A stretch of 37,267 nt of DNA, taken from NCBI GenBank assembly GCA_029934705.1, contig JAOZLS010000006.1, positions 1-37,267 of the forward strand. The letters are read 5' to 3'. Shown in pieces: positions 16,066 to 25,995 of this stretch. This DNA is from Bacteroidales bacterium (GTDB taxonomy: Bacteria > Bacteroidota > Bacteroidia > Bacteroidales > JAADGE01). The notes beneath the pieces were generated by a model, which ran no database searches, was not told the DNA's origin, and saw only the letters and a program-made list of their open reading frames with translations. Position numbers and translations under genes: made by a program. Within the stretch, counting starts at the first letter, position 1. Each line of letters opens with the position of its first letter.

Positions 16066-17499
16066 TTACAAATTTGTCAAAATAATTTTACGGGTAAAAA
16101 TTCCTTCAGAAGAAATAACTTTAACAATATAAATTCCTTGATTGAAGTTAGTTAAATCGATATATTCCAATGTGGTATTACTATAAATATTTAGCAATTG
16201 TTTTCCAGAAATATCATAAATATAAATTGTTTTTGAACCATGTAGGTCAATTGTAATTCCATTTTTTGCAGGAATAGGGTAAATTTTTAATTTATTTTCG
16301 TATAAATCTCTGATACTAGAATGTTCAGAAGCAGAAACTGTCCATTCTTGACTAATATCTAGTTCTGTATTAAAGACGGTATAAATTACAGGTCCATCTG
16401 CAAAGCTAACAGAATCGCCAGATGCAGGAAATATCTCATATCCGTCATAAATCTCAATTTCAGGCCAAACATCGGCTAAATCGGCACCTTGCTCAAGAAA
16501 CAATTCAATAGTATAAAATGGTTCTGCTAATATTATTGAAGTATCAACTTGATGCGAAACAACAAAATCTAAAATATAAGGAGGAGCATTTATAACTTTA
16601 ACATCCCATTCTTGTGTAATTTTGGAGTAATCATTAGTTACAGAATAAATAACAGAGCCTTGAGAGAAATCAATTATATCACCAGAAGCTGGAGTAATTT
16701 CATAACCAGCAGGAATAAAAATGTCTGGTGCTAATTCAGTCAATTCGGAATATAAAGGCATAATAATATCAATGGTATATTCTGGTTCGTTCAATATAAA
16801 TGTTTCTTCTATTTGCTGATCTATATTAAAAGAAATTATTTTAGGATCAGGAGAAGCATATACTCCATAAATATTAAGAATTAACATCATATCTGGGTAG
16901 CCAACATCTGAAATATTAGTTGGAAATTCTACTCCACAATCTAATGCACAAATATAAGTATAGTCAGACTGTCCAAGATTATTTGAGCCTAGAAATAGGA
17001 CATTTGAATCCTCTGTACCATCAGGTATTAGAATTTCAACAACTAGAGTTTTACCATCTGGGATTGTAACAGGATTTAATAATTCTACGCTTATAACTGA
17101 ATTAGACTGGTTGTCAGCAATCATTACACTTTGCGAGCCAAGTAAAGTAAGACTATCTAATACAATTTGAGAATTGTATTGCGACATAGAGTATAAGTTG
17201 ATAAAAATCTCTTGAGAGGAATTTTGTCCTGCTTGAGCTATAGCAATGGCTAAGTCAATGTTTGTAACAACCCAATCGCCATAAATATTAAATGTATTAT
17301 ATAAGTCAAAAGCTCTATAAAATGAATTTTCATATACTGAGGAGGATGCTGTATTACAGACAACCGAAGTATTTACATCTATATTTTGACTAAAGGAATG
17401 GGTTAACATTAAAGAGTGAGATTCTTTATTGATAACATTTTGGGCATTTACAATAGAAGTAAATGCAATTAGAATGATAATAATATATTTTCGGTTCAT
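16066..17499 (-). CDS. T9SS-exported surface protein with two Ig-like repeats
   Basis: The 477-residue protein has a Sec signal peptide (MNRKYIIIILIAFTSIVNAQ). An N-terminal beta-rich domain spans about 45-212. Two related domains follow at about 216-305 and 307-392; each has a YTI strand, a GYEI-PASGD motif, a VIY-V strand and a QEW-V end, resembling DUF5018-like modules. A type A C-terminal sorting domain (about 403-477) starts KLKIYPIPAKNGITID and ends GIYIVKVISSEGIFTRKIIL. It should cross the outer membrane by T9SS and be anchored or released at the surface. No catalytic motif is visible, so adhesion or binding is a guess. TATTTTTG at 17523-17530 on the minus strand could be its -7 element, but no -33 is seen. 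Confidence 0.85.
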   Translation of the reverse strand: MNRKYIIIILIAFTSIVNAQNVINKESHSLMLTHSFSQNIDVNTSVVCNTASSSVYENSFYRAFDLYNTFNIYGDWVVTNIDLAIAIAQAGQNSSQEIFINLYSMSQYNSQIVLDSLTLLGSQSVMIADNQSNSVISVELLNPVTIPDGKTLVVEILIPDGTEDSNVLFLGSNNLGQSDYTYICALDCGVEFPTNISDVGYPDMMLILNIYGVYASPDPKIISFNIDQQIEETFILNEPEYTIDIIMPLYSELTELAPDIFIPAGYEITPASGDIIDFSQGSVIYSVTNDYSKITQEWDVKVINAPPYILDFVVSHQVDTSIILAEPFYTIELFLEQGADLADVWPEIEIYDGYEIFPASGDSVSFADGPVIYTVFNTELDISQEWTVSASEHSSIRDLYENKLKIYPIPAKNGITIDLHGSKTIYIYDISGKQLLNIYSNTTLEYIDLTNFNQGIYIVKVISSEGIFTRKIILTNL

Positions 17500-17531
17500 T
17501 ATATAAGTTTTAATATATAATGCAAAAATAA

Positions 17532-17560
17532 AAAAAGAGGGATTAAAAATCCCTCTTTTT
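17532..17560 (-). terminator. Intrinsic terminator of the ribosomal supercluster
   Basis: aaaaagagggat and atccctcttttt form a perfect 12-bp stem with a 5-nt loop (taaaa), 20 bp after the rplQ stop. On the minus strand the 3' arm ends in a U-run and is followed by TTATTTTTGCA. It is the clearest terminator in the window and separates rplQ from the T9SS cargo gene. Confidence 0.9.
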
Positions 17561-17580
17561 CGTATAAAAAATATATTTTA

Positions 17581-18117
17581 TTATTTTTTCTCTTCTTTTT
17601 TCTTCTCTTCTGTATTTTCTACAACCTCTGCATCATCTTTAACTTCTTCTTTAACTTCCTCTACAACGTTTTCAACAACCTCTGTAGTATCAGTTTTTTT
17701 CTTAGTTCTTCTAGTTCTCTTCTTCTTAGTTGCAGTACCTTTGTCTAAGCTATAAGTTTCGTTATAATCAACCAATTCAATAATACACATATCGGCATTA
17801 TCACCAAGTCTGTTACCAGTTTTTAAAATTCTAGTATATCCACCTGGCCTGTCAGCAACTTTCTTTGAAACTTCTCTAAACAATTCAGTAACAGCTTCTT
17901 TATTTTGCAATAGACTAAAAACGATTCTTCTAGAGTGAGTAGAATCAATTTTGGATTTGCTAATAATAGGCTCTACAAATATTCTTAAAGCTTTAGCTTT
18001 AGCAACAGTTGTTTTAATTCTTTTGTGTTCAATTAGGGAAATTGACATATTAGTAAGCATAGCTTTACGATGAGCCGTTTTTCGTCCTAAGTGATTAAAT
18101 TTCTTATTGTGTCTCAT
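17581..18117 (-). CDS. rplQ: 50S ribosomal protein L17
   Basis: The L17 core occupies residues 1 to about 118: [20 protein letters not shown] at the start and [20 protein letters not shown] before the final strand. L17 lies near the peptide exit tunnel on 23S rRNA. At 178 residues it exceeds the usual 115-130 because of a low-complexity tail: first basic ([12 protein letters not shown]), then Glu/Val/Lys-rich to the end. Such tails are common in Bacteroidota L17. It is the last gene of the alpha operon, starts 6 bp after rpoA, and is followed by a strong terminator. Confidence 0.97.
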   Translation of the reverse strand: MRHNKKFNHLGRKTAHRKAMLTNMSISLIEHKRIKTTVAKAKALRIFVEPIISKSKIDSTHSRRIVFSLLQNKEAVTELFREVSKKVADRPGGYTRILKTGNRLGDNADMCIIELVDYNETYSLDKGTATKKKRTRRTKKKTDTTEVVENVVEEVKEEVKDDAEVVENTEEKKKEEKK

Positions 18118-18123
18118 TTTTCT

Positions 18124-19116
18124 TTATTCCTTATCTAATTTATACTTAGTAACATCCATTCCGAAAGAAAGAGTTCTATCAATTAATAAATCTTCAATTT
18201 CATTTAAAGATTTTTTTCCGAAATTTCGGAATTTCAATAAATCATTTCTATTGTAAACTACTAATTCACCAAGAGTGTCAACATCAGCAGCTTTTAAGCA
18301 GTTAAGAGCTCTAACAGACAAGTCCATATCCACAAGTTTAGTTTTAAGTAACTGTCTCATGTGCAATACTTCTTCATCAAACTCGTCATTTTCTTTCTTA
18401 ACGTCAGAATCAAGAGTGATTTTTTCGTCGGAGAATAAAACAAAGTGATGTATTAGAATTTTAGCTGCTTCTTGAAGAGCATCTTTTGGGTAAATAGAAC
18501 CATCAGTAACTATGTCAAAAATAAGCTTTTCATAGTCAGTTTTTTGTCCTACCCTAAAATTCTCAACTTTATATTTAACGTTTTTAATAGGGGTAAATAT
18601 TGAATCAATAGCAATAACACCTATTTTTTCGCTAATATTAACTTGTTCTTCAGAACCAATGTACCCTCTTCCTTTTTCAATAGTAATTTCGATTTGAAGT
18701 TTAACATCTTCTTCAAGTCTGCAAATTACAAGGTCAGGATTTAACACCTCGAAAGATGACATAAATCCGTTAAGATCGCCAGCGGTAAATTCAGTTTTAC
18801 CTGAAACAGTAATAACTGTGCGTTCCTCATCAAACTCTGGTACAATATTTTTAAATCTTATTTGTTTAAGATTTAAGATCATATTAGGTACATCTTCGAT
18901 AACACCTGTGATTGTAGAAAATTCGTGTTCGACTCCGTCGATATGAATAGAAGTTATAGCATATCCTTCCAAAGAAGATAACAATATTCTTCGTAAAGCA
19001 TTACCAACTGTTATTCCGTATCCAGGTTCAAGTGGACGAAATTCGAATTGTCCGACAAAATCGTCAGAGTTAATCATTATTACCTTATCCGGTTTTTGGA
19101 AATCTAAAATTGCCAT
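18124..19116 (-). CDS. rpoA: DNA-directed RNA polymerase subunit alpha
   Basis: The full-length alpha subunit has 330 residues. The N-terminal assembly domain (to about 230) carries [20 protein letters not shown] and [20 protein letters not shown], which dimerise and nucleate beta/beta' assembly. After an acidic linker ([10 protein letters not shown]), the C-terminal domain (about 255-320) has the helix-hairpin-helix pattern [13 protein letters not shown] and [16 protein letters not shown], used for UP-element and activator contacts. Located between rpsD and rplQ as in most bacteria, 17 bp after rpsD. Confidence 0.98.
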   Translation of the reverse strand: MAILDFQKPDKVIMINSDDFVGQFEFRPLEPGYGITVGNALRRILLSSLEGYAITSIHIDGVEHEFSTITGVIEDVPNMILNLKQIRFKNIVPEFDEERTVITVSGKTEFTAGDLNGFMSSFEVLNPDLVICRLEEDVKLQIEITIEKGRGYIGSEEQVNISEKIGVIAIDSIFTPIKNVKYKVENFRVGQKTDYEKLIFDIVTDGSIYPKDALQEAAKILIHHFVLFSDEKITLDSDVKKENDEFDEEVLHMRQLLKTKLVDMDLSVRALNCLKAADVDTLGELVVYNRNDLLKFRNFGKKSLNEIEDLLIDRTLSFGMDVTKYKLDKE

Positions 19117-19133
19117 AAATTTATCCTTATTTA

Positions 19134-19742
19134 TTATTTTGAATATAATTCAACGATAAGTTGTTCTTTAATATTTTCAGGTATTTCGTCTCTTTCTGGT
19201 ACATTAAGGAATTTTCCAGCCATTTGGCTATCATCCCATTCTAACCAAGAAAATTTAGTGTGAGATTGTCCTGCTAATGCGTCGGTTATAGTTTCTAATG
19301 ATTTAGATTTTTCTCTAACACCTACAACATCACCAGCTCTCACATGATAGGACGGTACATTAACTAATTCACCATTAACAGTAATATGTTTATGAGAAAC
19401 TAATTGTCTTCCACCTGCTCTTGATTTAGCTAGACCTAATCTAAAAACAACATTATCTAATCTTGACTCTAAAAGTTTCAAGAATACTTCACCAGTAATA
19501 CCCTTAGTTCTAGTTGCTTTAAGAAATAGATTATAGAATTGCTTTTCTAATAATCCGTAAGTGTATTTAGTCTTTTGCTTTTCTTTAAGTTGAATTCCAT
19601 ATTCAGAAACTTTCTTTCTTCTCTTATTTGGTCCGTGCTGTCCTGGAGGATAATTTTTCTTTTCAAAAGCTTTATCAGCACCAAAGATTGGTGAACCGAA
19701 TTTACGTGCAATTTTGGTTTGTGGGCCTCTATATCTTGCCAT
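19134..19742 (-). CDS. rpsD: 30S ribosomal protein S4
   Basis: S4 has 202 residues. The N-terminus [16 protein letters not shown] lacks the zinc-binding cysteines found in some S4 proteins, so this is the zinc-free form. The basic segment [17 protein letters not shown] precedes the S4 RNA-binding fold (about 92-155), with [20 protein letters not shown] and [19 protein letters not shown]4 starts 30S assembly by binding the 5' domain of 16S rRNA and helps form the mRNA entry site. In other bacteria it represses the alpha operon through its leader; I did not identify such a structure here. Confidence 0.97.
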   Translation of the reverse strand: MARYRGPQTKIARKFGSPIFGADKAFEKKNYPPGQHGPNKRRKKVSEYGIQLKEKQKTKYTYGLLEKQFYNLFLKATRTKGITGEVFLKLLESRLDNVVFRLGLAKSRAGGRQLVSHKHITVNGELVNVPSYHVRAGDVVGVREKSKSLETITDALAGQSHTKFSWLEWDDSQMAGKFLNVPERDEIPENIKEQLIVELYSK

Positions 19743-19770
19743 TTATTCTTAATTTATAATATTTCTAAAA

Positions 19771-20166
19771 TTAAACTCTTCTTCTTTTAGATGGTCTGCA
19801 ACCATTATGAGGTAACGGAGTTACGTCAATAATTTCTGTAACCATTATTCCAGAAGAATGAATAGCTCTGATAGCAGCTTCTCTACCGTTACCTGGGCCT
19901 TTCACATATACTTTTACTTTTCTTAGTCCTAATTCGTAGGCTTCTTTTGAACACTCAGTTGCAGCAGTTTGTGCAGCATAAGGAGTATTTTTCTTTGAAC
20001 CTCTAAATCCCATTTTACCAGCAGAAGACCAAGAAATTGTTTGTCCTGTGCCATTTGATAGTGAGATTATTATGTTGTTAAAAGAAGAATGAATATGTGC
20101 TTGTCCTATTGCTTCTACTAGGACTTTTTTCTTCTTTAAAGCTTTAGTCTTTTTTTTCTTTGCCAT
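19771..20166 (-). CDS. rpsK: 30S ribosomal protein S11
   Basis: S11 has 131 residues, slightly longer than the family norm at its Lys-rich N-terminus ([15 protein letters not shown]). Conserved elements include [47 protein letters not shown] and the C-terminal [17 protein letters not shown]11 sits on the platform of the small subunit next to the E-site codon region. It lies 23 bp after rpsM and 28 bp before rpsD, in the standard alpha-operon order. Confidence 0.97.
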   Translation of the reverse strand: MAKKKKTKALKKKKVLVEAIGQAHIHSSFNNIIISLSNGTGQTISWSSAGKMGFRGSKKNTPYAAQTAATECSKEAYELGLRKVKVYVKGPGNGREAAIRAIHSSGIMVTEIIDVTPLPHNGCRPSKRRRV

Positions 20167-20189
20167 GATATTACAATTACTTATTGCTC

Positions 20190-20540
20190 TTAATTGACTC
20201 TTCTATTCTTACGTGTTTTAGCATTATTTTTGGTATGCTGCCCTCTTACTGGTAAACCGATTCTATGACGGATTCCTCTGTAACATCCAATATCTCGTAA
20301 CCTCTTAATGTTCATCATTTTTTCGGATCTTAACTCTCCCTCAATTTTGTAACTATCAACTATTATAGTTCTAATTACACCTTGCTGCTCATCTGTCCAA
20401 TCTTTAACTTTAGTATTACGGTCAACGCCAGCTTTATCTAAAACTTTTTGAGCGGTAGTTTTACCTAGCCCATAAATATATGTTAAAGAGATTTCTCCTC
20501 GTTTGTTATCTGGTATATCAACACCTGCTATTCTAGCCAT
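20190..20540 (-). CDS. rpsM: 30S ribosomal protein S13
   Basis: S13 has 116 residues, near the short end of the family. It begins [20 protein letters not shown] and contains the helix-two-turn-helix [14 protein letters not shown]. The basic tail [20 protein letters not shown] contacts the P-site tRNA and 16S rRNA. S13 also forms head bridges to the large subunit. It is 21 bp downstream of rpmJ. Confidence 0.97.
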   Translation of the reverse strand: MARIAGVDIPDNKRGEISLTYIYGLGKTTAQKVLDKAGVDRNTKVKDWTDEQQGVIRTIIVDSYKIEGELRSEKMMNIKRLRDIGCYRGIRHRIGLPVRGQHTKNNAKTRKNRRVN

Positions 20541-20561
20541 ATTATAATTTATTAAAAATTG

Positions 20562-20678
20562 TTATCCTTGTCTTTGTTTAAACCTAGGGTTCTTCTTGTT
20601 TATTACGTACACTCGTCCTTTACGTCTGACAATCTTACAGTCAGCACTTCGTTTTTTTACGGATGCTCTAACTTTCAT
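20562..20678 (-). CDS. rpmJ: 50S ribosomal protein L36, zinc-free form
   Basis: This gene is absent from the ORF track because it is too short. Reading from ATG at 20678 to TAA at 20562 gives 38 residues: [20 protein letters not shown] at the start and NPRFKQRQG at the end. The usual Cys3-His zinc ligands are reduced to one Cys (residue 14), so this is the C-minus form typical of Bacteroidota. L36 stabilises the 23S rRNA near the factor-binding region. It starts 4 bp after infA. Confidence 0.96.
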   Translation of the reverse strand: MKVRASVKKRSADCKIVRRKGRVYVINKKNPRFKQRQG

Positions 20679-20682
20679 TTTA

Positions 20683-20904
20683 TTAGTTTTTATATCTATA
20701 TGTAATTCGTCCTTTTGTTAAATCGTAAGGTGACATTTCAAGCTTCACTTTATCTCCTGGAAGAATTCTAATGTAGTGCATTCTCATTTTACCTGAGATA
20801 TGAGCAGTAATCACATGCCCATTTTCTAGTTCTACTCTAAACATTGCATTAGGCAATGCGTCAGTGATTATTCCGTCTTGTTCTATTGAAGATTGTTTTG
20901 CCAT
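20683..20904 (-). CDS. infA: Translation initiation factor IF-1
   Basis: The protein has 73 residues and forms a single OB-fold/S1-like barrel. Recognisable stretches are [40 protein letters not shown] and [22 protein letters not shown]-1 blocks the A site of the 30S subunit during initiation and supports IF-2 and IF-3. It follows secY directly with a 7-bp gap. Many Bacteroidota place map between secY and infA; it is missing here. rpmJ follows after 4 bp. Confidence 0.97.
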   Translation of the reverse strand: MAKQSSIEQDGIITDALPNAMFRVELENGHVITAHISGKMRMHYIRILPGDKVKLEMSPYDLTKGRITYRYKN

Positions 20905-20911
20905 AATTTTA

Positions 20912-22249
20912 TTATATTGCTGATGTACTAGGTCGTCCTTTTACTCGTCCTGATTTCATTAAACCATCGTAATGTCTCATTAATAGATGACTTTCGATAT
21001 GTTGTAATGTATCAAGTACAACTCCTACAAGTATAAGTAGAGATGTTCCACCAAAGAAATATGAAAATTCATTATTTACGCCTGCTAACATTGCAAATGC
21101 GGGTAGTATAGCAACTAATGCTAAGAAAAACGAACCAGGTAGTGTAATTCTAGACATAACTGTATCGAGAAATTCTACTGTTTTTCTTCCAGGTTTTACA
21201 CCCGGAATGAAACCTCCATTCTTTTTCATGTCCTCTGCCATTTGTGTTGGGTTAACAGTAATTGCAGTATAAAAGTAAGTAAAAACAACAACTAACATTC
21301 CAAAAGTAAAGTTATACCAAAATCCAGTTATACTTGAAAAAGCAGCACCTATTGCACTTGTTGTTTCAGTATCAAAACTAGTAAACATCATTGGTATAAA
21401 CATTAACGCTTGTGCAAAAATGATTGGCATTACACCAGCAGCATTAACTTTTAATGGAATATATTGTCTTACACCACCGTATTGTTTGTTTCCTACAATT
21501 CGTTTTGCATATTGGACAGGTATTTTCCTGACCGCTTGCACCAGTGCTATTGTTGCGACAAAAACGAAGAATAATATAACCATTTCAACTAAAAATGCGA
21601 TAAATCCACCACCGCCAGCTCCAACACGAGATACTATTTCAGCAGCAAGTGATTGAGGCATTCTAGCAATAATACCTATCATAATAATAATTGAGATTCC
21701 GTTACCTATTCCTTTGTCGGTAATTCTTTCACCTAACCACATTACAAACATAGTTCCTGCTACCATTATAACAATTGATGAAATCCAGAAAAGGTTTTCA
21801 TTTTGCATTATAAAAGCGTTAGGATCTAATTGATATTTAAGGTTTACTATATAACTTGGGGCTTGAAAACCTGTTATAAGGATTGTTAAATATCTAGTAA
21901 TTTGATTAATTTTGTTTCTTCCACTCTCTCCGTCTCTCTGTAATCGTTGAAAATATGGTACAGCCATACCCATTAATTGGATAACAATAGATGCTGATAT
22001 GTAAGGCATTATGCCTAATGCAAATATAGAAGCATTTGCAAAAGCTCCTCCCGAAAACATATTTATCATAGCAACTAATCCGCCATCAGCCTGATTTTTC
22101 AACCCTCCTAATAATGTTGGGTCAATACCAGGAATAACAACGTGTGCACCAAATCTATATATTAATATAAGACCGAAAGTAGCTATTAGCTTATTTCTAA
22201 GATCTTCTATATTATATATGTGCTTTATAGTTTGGAAAAATTTCTTCAT
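20912..22249 (-). CDS. secY: Preprotein translocase channel subunit SecY
   Basis: The 445-residue protein has ten predicted membrane helices. Landmarks are the N-terminal FRNKL-like segment ([20 protein letters not shown]), the plug-proximal [20 protein letters not shown], the helix [20 protein letters not shown], and the cytosolic C5 loop [15 protein letters not shown] that contacts ribosome and SecA. The C-terminal tail is [15 protein letters not shown]. SecY forms the inner-membrane channel for the signal-peptide proteins seen elsewhere in this window. It sits in the spc operon 4 bp after rplO. Confidence 0.98.
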   Translation of the reverse strand: MKKFFQTIKHIYNIEDLRNKLIATFGLILIYRFGAHVVIPGIDPTLLGGLKNQADGGLVAMINMFSGGAFANASIFALGIMPYISASIVIQLMGMAVPYFQRLQRDGESGRNKINQITRYLTILITGFQAPSYIVNLKYQLDPNAFIMQNENLFWISSIVIMVAGTMFVMWLGERITDKGIGNGISIIIMIGIIARMPQSLAAEIVSRVGAGGGGFIAFLVEMVILFFVFVATIALVQAVRKIPVQYAKRIVGNKQYGGVRQYIPLKVNAAGVMPIIFAQALMFIPMMFTSFDTETTSAIGAAFSSITGFWYNFTFGMLVVVFTYFYTAITVNPTQMAEDMKKNGGFIPGVKPGRKTVEFLDTVMSRITLPGSFFLALVAILPAFAMLAGVNNEFSYFFGGTSLLILVGVVLDTLQHIESHLLMRHYDGLMKSGRVKGRPSTSAI

Positions 22250-22253
22250 TAAT

Positions 22254-22700
22254 CTAAATTTTTACAGCTTGTCCGCCAAGTTTTTCAATTGTTTCAACAG
22301 CCGTTTTAGAAAAGCCATGAGCTTTTAATTCAACTTTAACTGTTAATTCGCCATTTCCTAAGATTTTAATCTTATCATTTTTCGATGCTAAACCAGCTTT
22401 AACTAGTATATCAACATCAATAACTGATAAAGAGTTATCCTTAGCAAGTTTTTCAATTACATCTAAATTAACAGCTTTGTATTCAACTCTGTTAATATTT
22501 GTGAAACCAAACTTGGGTAATCTTCTGTGAATAGGCATTTGTCCTCCTTCAAAACCGAATCTTTTTGAGTATCCTGAACGAGATTTTTGACCTTTATGAC
22601 CTCTAGTTGAAGTTCCACCTCTACCTGAACCGGCACCTCTACCAATTCTCTTTCTATTTTTAACCGAACCTTCTGCAGGTTTTAAATTGCTTAAATCCAT
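22254..22700 (-). CDS. rplO: 50S ribosomal protein L15
   Basis: L15 has 148 residues with the typical Gly/Arg-rich extended N-terminus ([20 protein letters not shown], then [10 protein letters not shown]). A globular C-terminal half ends [20 protein letters not shown]. The extension threads into 23S rRNA during late 50S assembly. It lies 20 bp after rpmD and 4 bp before secY. The overlapping track ORF 22463-22645 on the same strand is a shadow in another frame. Confidence 0.97.
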   Translation of the reverse strand: MDLSNLKPAEGSVKNRKRIGRGAGSGRGGTSTRGHKGQKSRSGYSKRFGFEGGQMPIHRRLPKFGFTNINRVEYKAVNLDVIEKLAKDNSLSVIDVDILVKAGLASKNDKIKILGNGELTVKVELKAHGFSKTAVETIEKLGGQAVKI

Positions 22701-22720
22701 TTTTATATATTTTTCAGGAA

Positions 22721-22903
22721 TTATTTAACTTCCTCAACTTTAACTAAATGATTTACTTTTCTTACCATTCCGATAATTTGAGGGTTTGCCTCATGTTCTA
22801 CAGTTGCACCTATTTTTCTTAATCCTAGTGCATCTAAAGTTTTCTTAGTTCTTTTTGGTGAACCAATTCTACTTCTAGTTTGCTTTATTCTTATTTTTGC
22901 CAT
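22721..22903 (-). CDS. rpmD: 50S ribosomal protein L30
   Basis: L30 is a compact 60-residue protein with the ferredoxin-like pattern [39 protein letters not shown] and [16 protein letters not shown]. It binds 23S rRNA near the base of the central protuberance. Position between rpsE and rplO is standard for the spc operon; spacings are 12 and 20 bp. Confidence 0.97.
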   Translation of the reverse strand: MAKIRIKQTRSRIGSPKRTKKTLDALGLRKIGATVEHEANPQIIGMVRKVNHLVKVEEVK

Positions 22904-22915
22904 TGTAAAAAATTT

Positions 22916-23434
22916 CTAACCGTTAAAAACTTTATCTAAAGTAACACCTCTGTTTTCGGCAATTGTATAAACGTTTCTTAGTTCTTTAAGTGCTAACATA
23001 GTTGCTTTAACTAAGTTATGCGGGTTTGAAGAACCTTTTGATTTTGCTAAAACATCTGTTACACCTGAACTCTCGAGTACCGCACGCATTGCACCACCCG
23101 CTTTAACTCCTGTACCATGTGAGGCAGGAATTAAAAGGACTCTTGCACCACCAAATTTGGCAGTTTGTTCGTGTGGAATAGTTCCGTTAAATACAGGTAC
23201 TTTAAATAGATTTTTTTTAGCATCTTCGACACCTTTTTGTATTGCAGAAGTAACTTCACCTGCTTTACCTAATCCGTATCCTACTACGCCGTTTTCATCT
23301 CCAACAACAACAATAGCTGAGAAACTAAATGTTCTACCACCTTTTGTAACTTTTGTTACTCGGTTTATAGCTACGAGTCTGTCTTTTAATTCTAAATCGG
23401 TATTTCTTACCTTTTTCATATTACTTTTTGACAT
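22916..23434 (-). CDS. rpsE: 30S ribosomal protein S5
   Basis: S5 has 172 residues. The N-terminal dsRBD-like domain carries [20 protein letters not shown] and [19 protein letters not shown]. The C-terminal domain carries [38 protein letters not shown] and the [13 protein letters not shown] helix. S5 helps form the mRNA entry channel and affects decoding accuracy. It starts 6 bp after rplR. Confidence 0.97.
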   Translation of the reverse strand: MSKSNMKKVRNTDLELKDRLVAINRVTKVTKGGRTFSFSAIVVVGDENGVVGYGLGKAGEVTSAIQKGVEDAKKNLFKVPVFNGTIPHEQTAKFGGARVLLIPASHGTGVKAGGAMRAVLESSGVTDVLAKSKGSSNPHNLVKATMLALKELRNVYTIAENRGVTLDKVFNG

Positions 23435-23440
23435 AGTTCT

Positions 23441-23800
23441 CTAAATTTTAAGTCCTGCTTTTATTGCAGATTCTGCTAATGCTTTTATTCTACCGTGAAA
23501 TAAATATCCTCCTCTATCAAAAACTACACTTGCAATGCCAGCTTTTTTAGCTTTGTCAGCAATCTTAGCACCAACTAAAATTGCTTGATCTGCTTTGTTA
23601 GTATCTTTCTTTTCAATAATATCTTTTTCTTTTGAAGAAGCAGATAATAAAGTTATTCCGTCAGTATCATTAATTAATTGAGCATAAATATTTTTATTAC
23701 TCCTAAATATAGATAATCTAGGACGCTCTGCAGTACCAGCTATTTTTTTTCTGATACGTCTTTTTATTCTTAATCGTCTATCGCGCTTAGTTAAAGCCAT
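23441..23800 (-). CDS. rplR: 50S ribosomal protein L18
   Basis: L18 has 119 residues with a basic N-terminus ([20 protein letters not shown]). The core motifs are [35 protein letters not shown] and the C-terminal [20 protein letters not shown]18 binds 5S rRNA with L5 in the central protuberance. Located between rplF (29 bp) and rpsE (6 bp) as expected. Confidence 0.97.
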   Translation of the reverse strand: MALTKRDRRLRIKRRIRKKIAGTAERPRLSIFRSNKNIYAQLINDTDGITLLSASSKEKDIIEKKDTNKADQAILVGAKIADKAKKAGIASVVFDRGGYLFHGRIKALAESAIKAGLKI

Positions 23801-23829
23801 TTCCTTAATTATTTAAATGATATTTTCTA

Positions 23830-24384
23830 TTATTCAGATGCTGATTTACCAGCTTTTCTTCTTACATATTCATCTTTAAACCTTATTCCTTTACCTTTGT
23901 ATGGTTCAGGTTTTCTGTATGAACGAATTTTTGCAGCCACTTGACCTAAAAGTTGTTTGTCTGCACTAGTAAGAGTAATAAATGCATTAGCTCTTTTTTC
24001 TTGTACTACAGTAACTTTAACCTCCTTAGGAAGTTCAAATACAATTGGGTGAGAAAATCCTAAAGCTAATTCTAAGATTTGCCCTGTTACAGTTGCTTTA
24101 TAACCAACACCTATAACTTCCATTTGTTTTGTAAATCCTTCTGATACTCCAATAATCATATTGTTTATTAGAGAACGGCTTAATCCGTGAAAGGCTTTAT
24201 GTTCTTTAGTATCGCTTGGGCGAGCAACAGTTAATGTACCATCTTCAACTTTAATAGCCATAATAGGACTTATTGGTTGAACTAATTCTCCCACTTTTCC
24301 TTTTACAGTTACTACATTCTCTTTCGAAACTTGTACTGTTACACCTGCCGGTATACTTATTGGTAATTTTCCTATTCTTGACAT
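23830..24384 (-). CDS. rplF: 50S ribosomal protein L6
   Basis: L6 has 184 residues and is built of two related alpha/beta domains. The first carries MSRIGKLPISIPAGVTVQVS and HGLSRSLINNMIIGVSEGF. The second carries ELALGFSHPIVFELPKEVKV. The signature near the C-terminus is RSYRKPEPYKGKGIRFKDEY. L6 lies near the sarcin-ricin loop and affects factor binding. It is 9 bp after rpsH. Confidence 0.97.
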   Translation of the reverse strand: MSRIGKLPISIPAGVTVQVSKENVVTVKGKVGELVQPISPIMAIKVEDGTLTVARPSDTKEHKAFHGLSRSLINNMIIGVSEGFTKQMEVIGVGYKATVTGQILELALGFSHPIVFELPKEVKVTVVQEKRANAFITLTSADKQLLGQVAAKIRSYRKPEPYKGKGIRFKDEYVRRKAGKSASE

Positions 24385-24393
24385 TGCTCTATT

Positions 24394-24792
24394 TTAATAT
24401 ACGTAACATAAAACTTCACCACCAACATTAAGTTTAGTAGCTTCTTTATTAGTCATTACTCCTTTTGAGGTAGAGATAACAGCTATACCAAGGCCGTTTA
24501 AAACTCTGGGCATTTCATTTGCACCTGCATATTTTCTTAAACCAGGAGTACTAACTCTCTGAATTTTCTTTATTGCTGGTGTTTTTGTTCTAGGATGGTA
24601 TTTTAATGCAATTTTGATTGTGCCTTGTTTATCGTCTTCTTCAAATTTGTAACTTAAAATATAACCTTGATCAAATAGTATCTTTGTAATTTCCTTTTTT
24701 AAATTAGAACTAGGAATTTGCACAACTCTAAGTTTTGCCATTGCGGCATTTCTAATTCTAGTAAGATAATCTGCAACTGGATCTGTAAACAT
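24394..24792 (-). CDS. rpsH: 30S ribosomal protein S8
   Basis: S8 has 132 residues. The N-terminal domain begins TDPVADYLTRIRNAAMAKLR, and the C-terminal signature is GLGIAVISTSKGVMTNKEAT, followed by NVGGEVLCYVY. S8 binds the central domain of 16S rRNA early in assembly. In E. coli it represses the spc operon at the rplE leader; no matching hairpin was verified here. Spacing to rpsN is 23 bp. Confidence 0.97.
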   Translation of the reverse strand: MFTDPVADYLTRIRNAAMAKLRVVQIPSSNLKKEITKILFDQGYILSYKFEEDDKQGTIKIALKYHPRTKTPAIKKIQRVSTPGLRKYAGANEMPRVLNGLGIAVISTSKGVMTNKEATKLNVGGEVLCYVY

Positions 24793-24815
24793 TTTTAATA
24801 ATTTTTAATTTGTGA

Positions 24816-25085
24816 TTACCAACTTGCTTTTTTCACTCCAGGAATAAGCCCTTGTGAGGCCATTTCACGGAATGTAATTCTGCTTAGTCCGAACTGTCTC
24901 ATATAACCTTTAGGTCTTCCTGTTAGACTGCAACGATTGTGTAGTCTAGTAGTTGAAGAATTCTTAGGTAACTTTTGTAAACCTATAGAATCGCCTTCAG
25001 CCTTAAGTTTAGCTCTTTTTTCAGCATATTTGTCAACTAATTTCTTGCGTTTTACTTCACGCGCTTTCATTGATTCTTTAGCCAT
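24816..25085 (-). CDS. rpsN: 30S ribosomal protein S14, zinc-free long form
   Basis: The protein has 89 residues beginning [20 protein letters not shown]. The usual conserved part is [20 protein letters not shown] followed by [18 protein letters not shown]. It is the long type without the CxxC pairs of the zinc-binding short form. S14 is in the head of the 30S subunit near the A site. It starts 11 bp after rplE. Confidence 0.97.
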   Translation of the reverse strand: MAKESMKAREVKRKKLVDKYAEKRAKLKAEGDSIGLQKLPKNSSTTRLHNRCSLTGRPKGYMRQFGLSRITFREMASQGLIPGVKKASW

Positions 25086-25096
25086 TGTTTCTTAAT

Positions 25097-25645
25097 TTAT
25101 TTTTTAAAAGGAAATCCAAATTGTTTTAATAATGCGTATCCCTCTTCGTCTGTATCAGCAGAGGTTACAAATGTAATATTCATTCCGATAATATCGCTCA
25201 CTTGATCTAAAATTATTTCGGGGAATATAATTTGCTCTTCAATTCCTAAAGTATAGTTTCCTTTTCCATCCAATTTACTTGGTATTCCTCTAAAATCCTT
25301 TATCCTAGGAATTGCTACAACTAACAATTTTTCCAGAAATTCATACATTCTGTCTCTTCTTAGAGTAACTTTTACACCAATTGGCATAAATTCTCTAAGT
25401 TTGAAATTTGAAATATTGCTTTTTGAGTTACGCTGTACAGCTTTCTGTCCTGCAATAAGAGTTAATTCCTCTTGTGCGTTTAAGATAAGTTTTTTGTCTG
25501 CTACAGCTTTACCAATTCCCTGATTTAAAACTATCTTTTTTAATTTAGGAACTTGCATAACGCTTTTGTATCCAAACTCTTGTTTAAGATTTGGAACTAT
25601 ATCGTTAAGATATTTTGTCTTTAATGTAGGAATATTATTCTCCAT
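25097..25645 (-). CDS. rplE: 50S ribosomal protein L5
   Basis: L5 has 182 residues. Motifs are QVPKLKKIVLNQGIGKAVAD, KAVQRNSKSNISNFKLREFM, IGVKVTLRRDRMYEFLEKLL and RDFRGIPSKLDGKGNYTLGI. L5 binds 5S rRNA and touches the P-site tRNA. Its ATG overlaps the rplX stop codon in a TAATG junction, which favours translational coupling. Confidence 0.98.
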   Translation of the reverse strand: MENNIPTLKTKYLNDIVPNLKQEFGYKSVMQVPKLKKIVLNQGIGKAVADKKLILNAQEELTLIAGQKAVQRNSKSNISNFKLREFMPIGVKVTLRRDRMYEFLEKLLVVAIPRIKDFRGIPSKLDGKGNYTLGIEEQIIFPEIILDQVSDIIGMNITFVTSADTDEEGYALLKQFGFPFKK

Positions 25646-25977
25646 TATTTAATCTCTTGTTTGTTCGACTTTGTTGACTTTTTTGAAAAACGAACTAATT
25701 TTCCGTCTCTTTCTTCTCTTCCAATTCTTGTAGCTTTACCAGTTTCTGGACAAACTAACATCAAGTTGGATATATGAAGTGGGGCCTCTTTCTTTATTAC
25801 TCCACCTTGCGGATTTTCTGTATTAGGTTGTGTATGTTTTGAAATAACATTTACACCTTCTACTATGGCCTTGTATTTACTTGGGAAAACTTCTAATACT
25901 TTTCCTTGCTTCTTTCTATCGTTTCCAGAAATAACAAAGACCATGTCTCCTTTTTTAATATGTAGTTTCTTGTTCAT
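25645..25977 (-). CDS. rplX: 50S ribosomal protein L24
   Basis: L24 has 110 residues. The KOW motif is near the N-terminus ([40 protein letters not shown]). It is followed by [20 protein letters not shown] and [21 protein letters not shown]24 is an early assembly protein close to the exit tunnel. It lies 18 bp after rplN, and its stop shares one base with the rplE start. Confidence 0.97.
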   Translation of the reverse strand: MNKKLHIKKGDMVFVISGNDRKKQGKVLEVFPSKYKAIVEGVNVISKHTQPNTENPQGGVIKKEAPLHISNLMLVCPETGKATRIGREERDGKLVRFSKKSTKSNKQEIK

Positions 25978-25995
25978 AAGAATATACTTTTATTG

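Noticed and set aside
22463-22645. 60-aa same-strand ORF inside rplO
   Set aside because: It is a shadow in another frame of the well-conserved L15 coding sequence.
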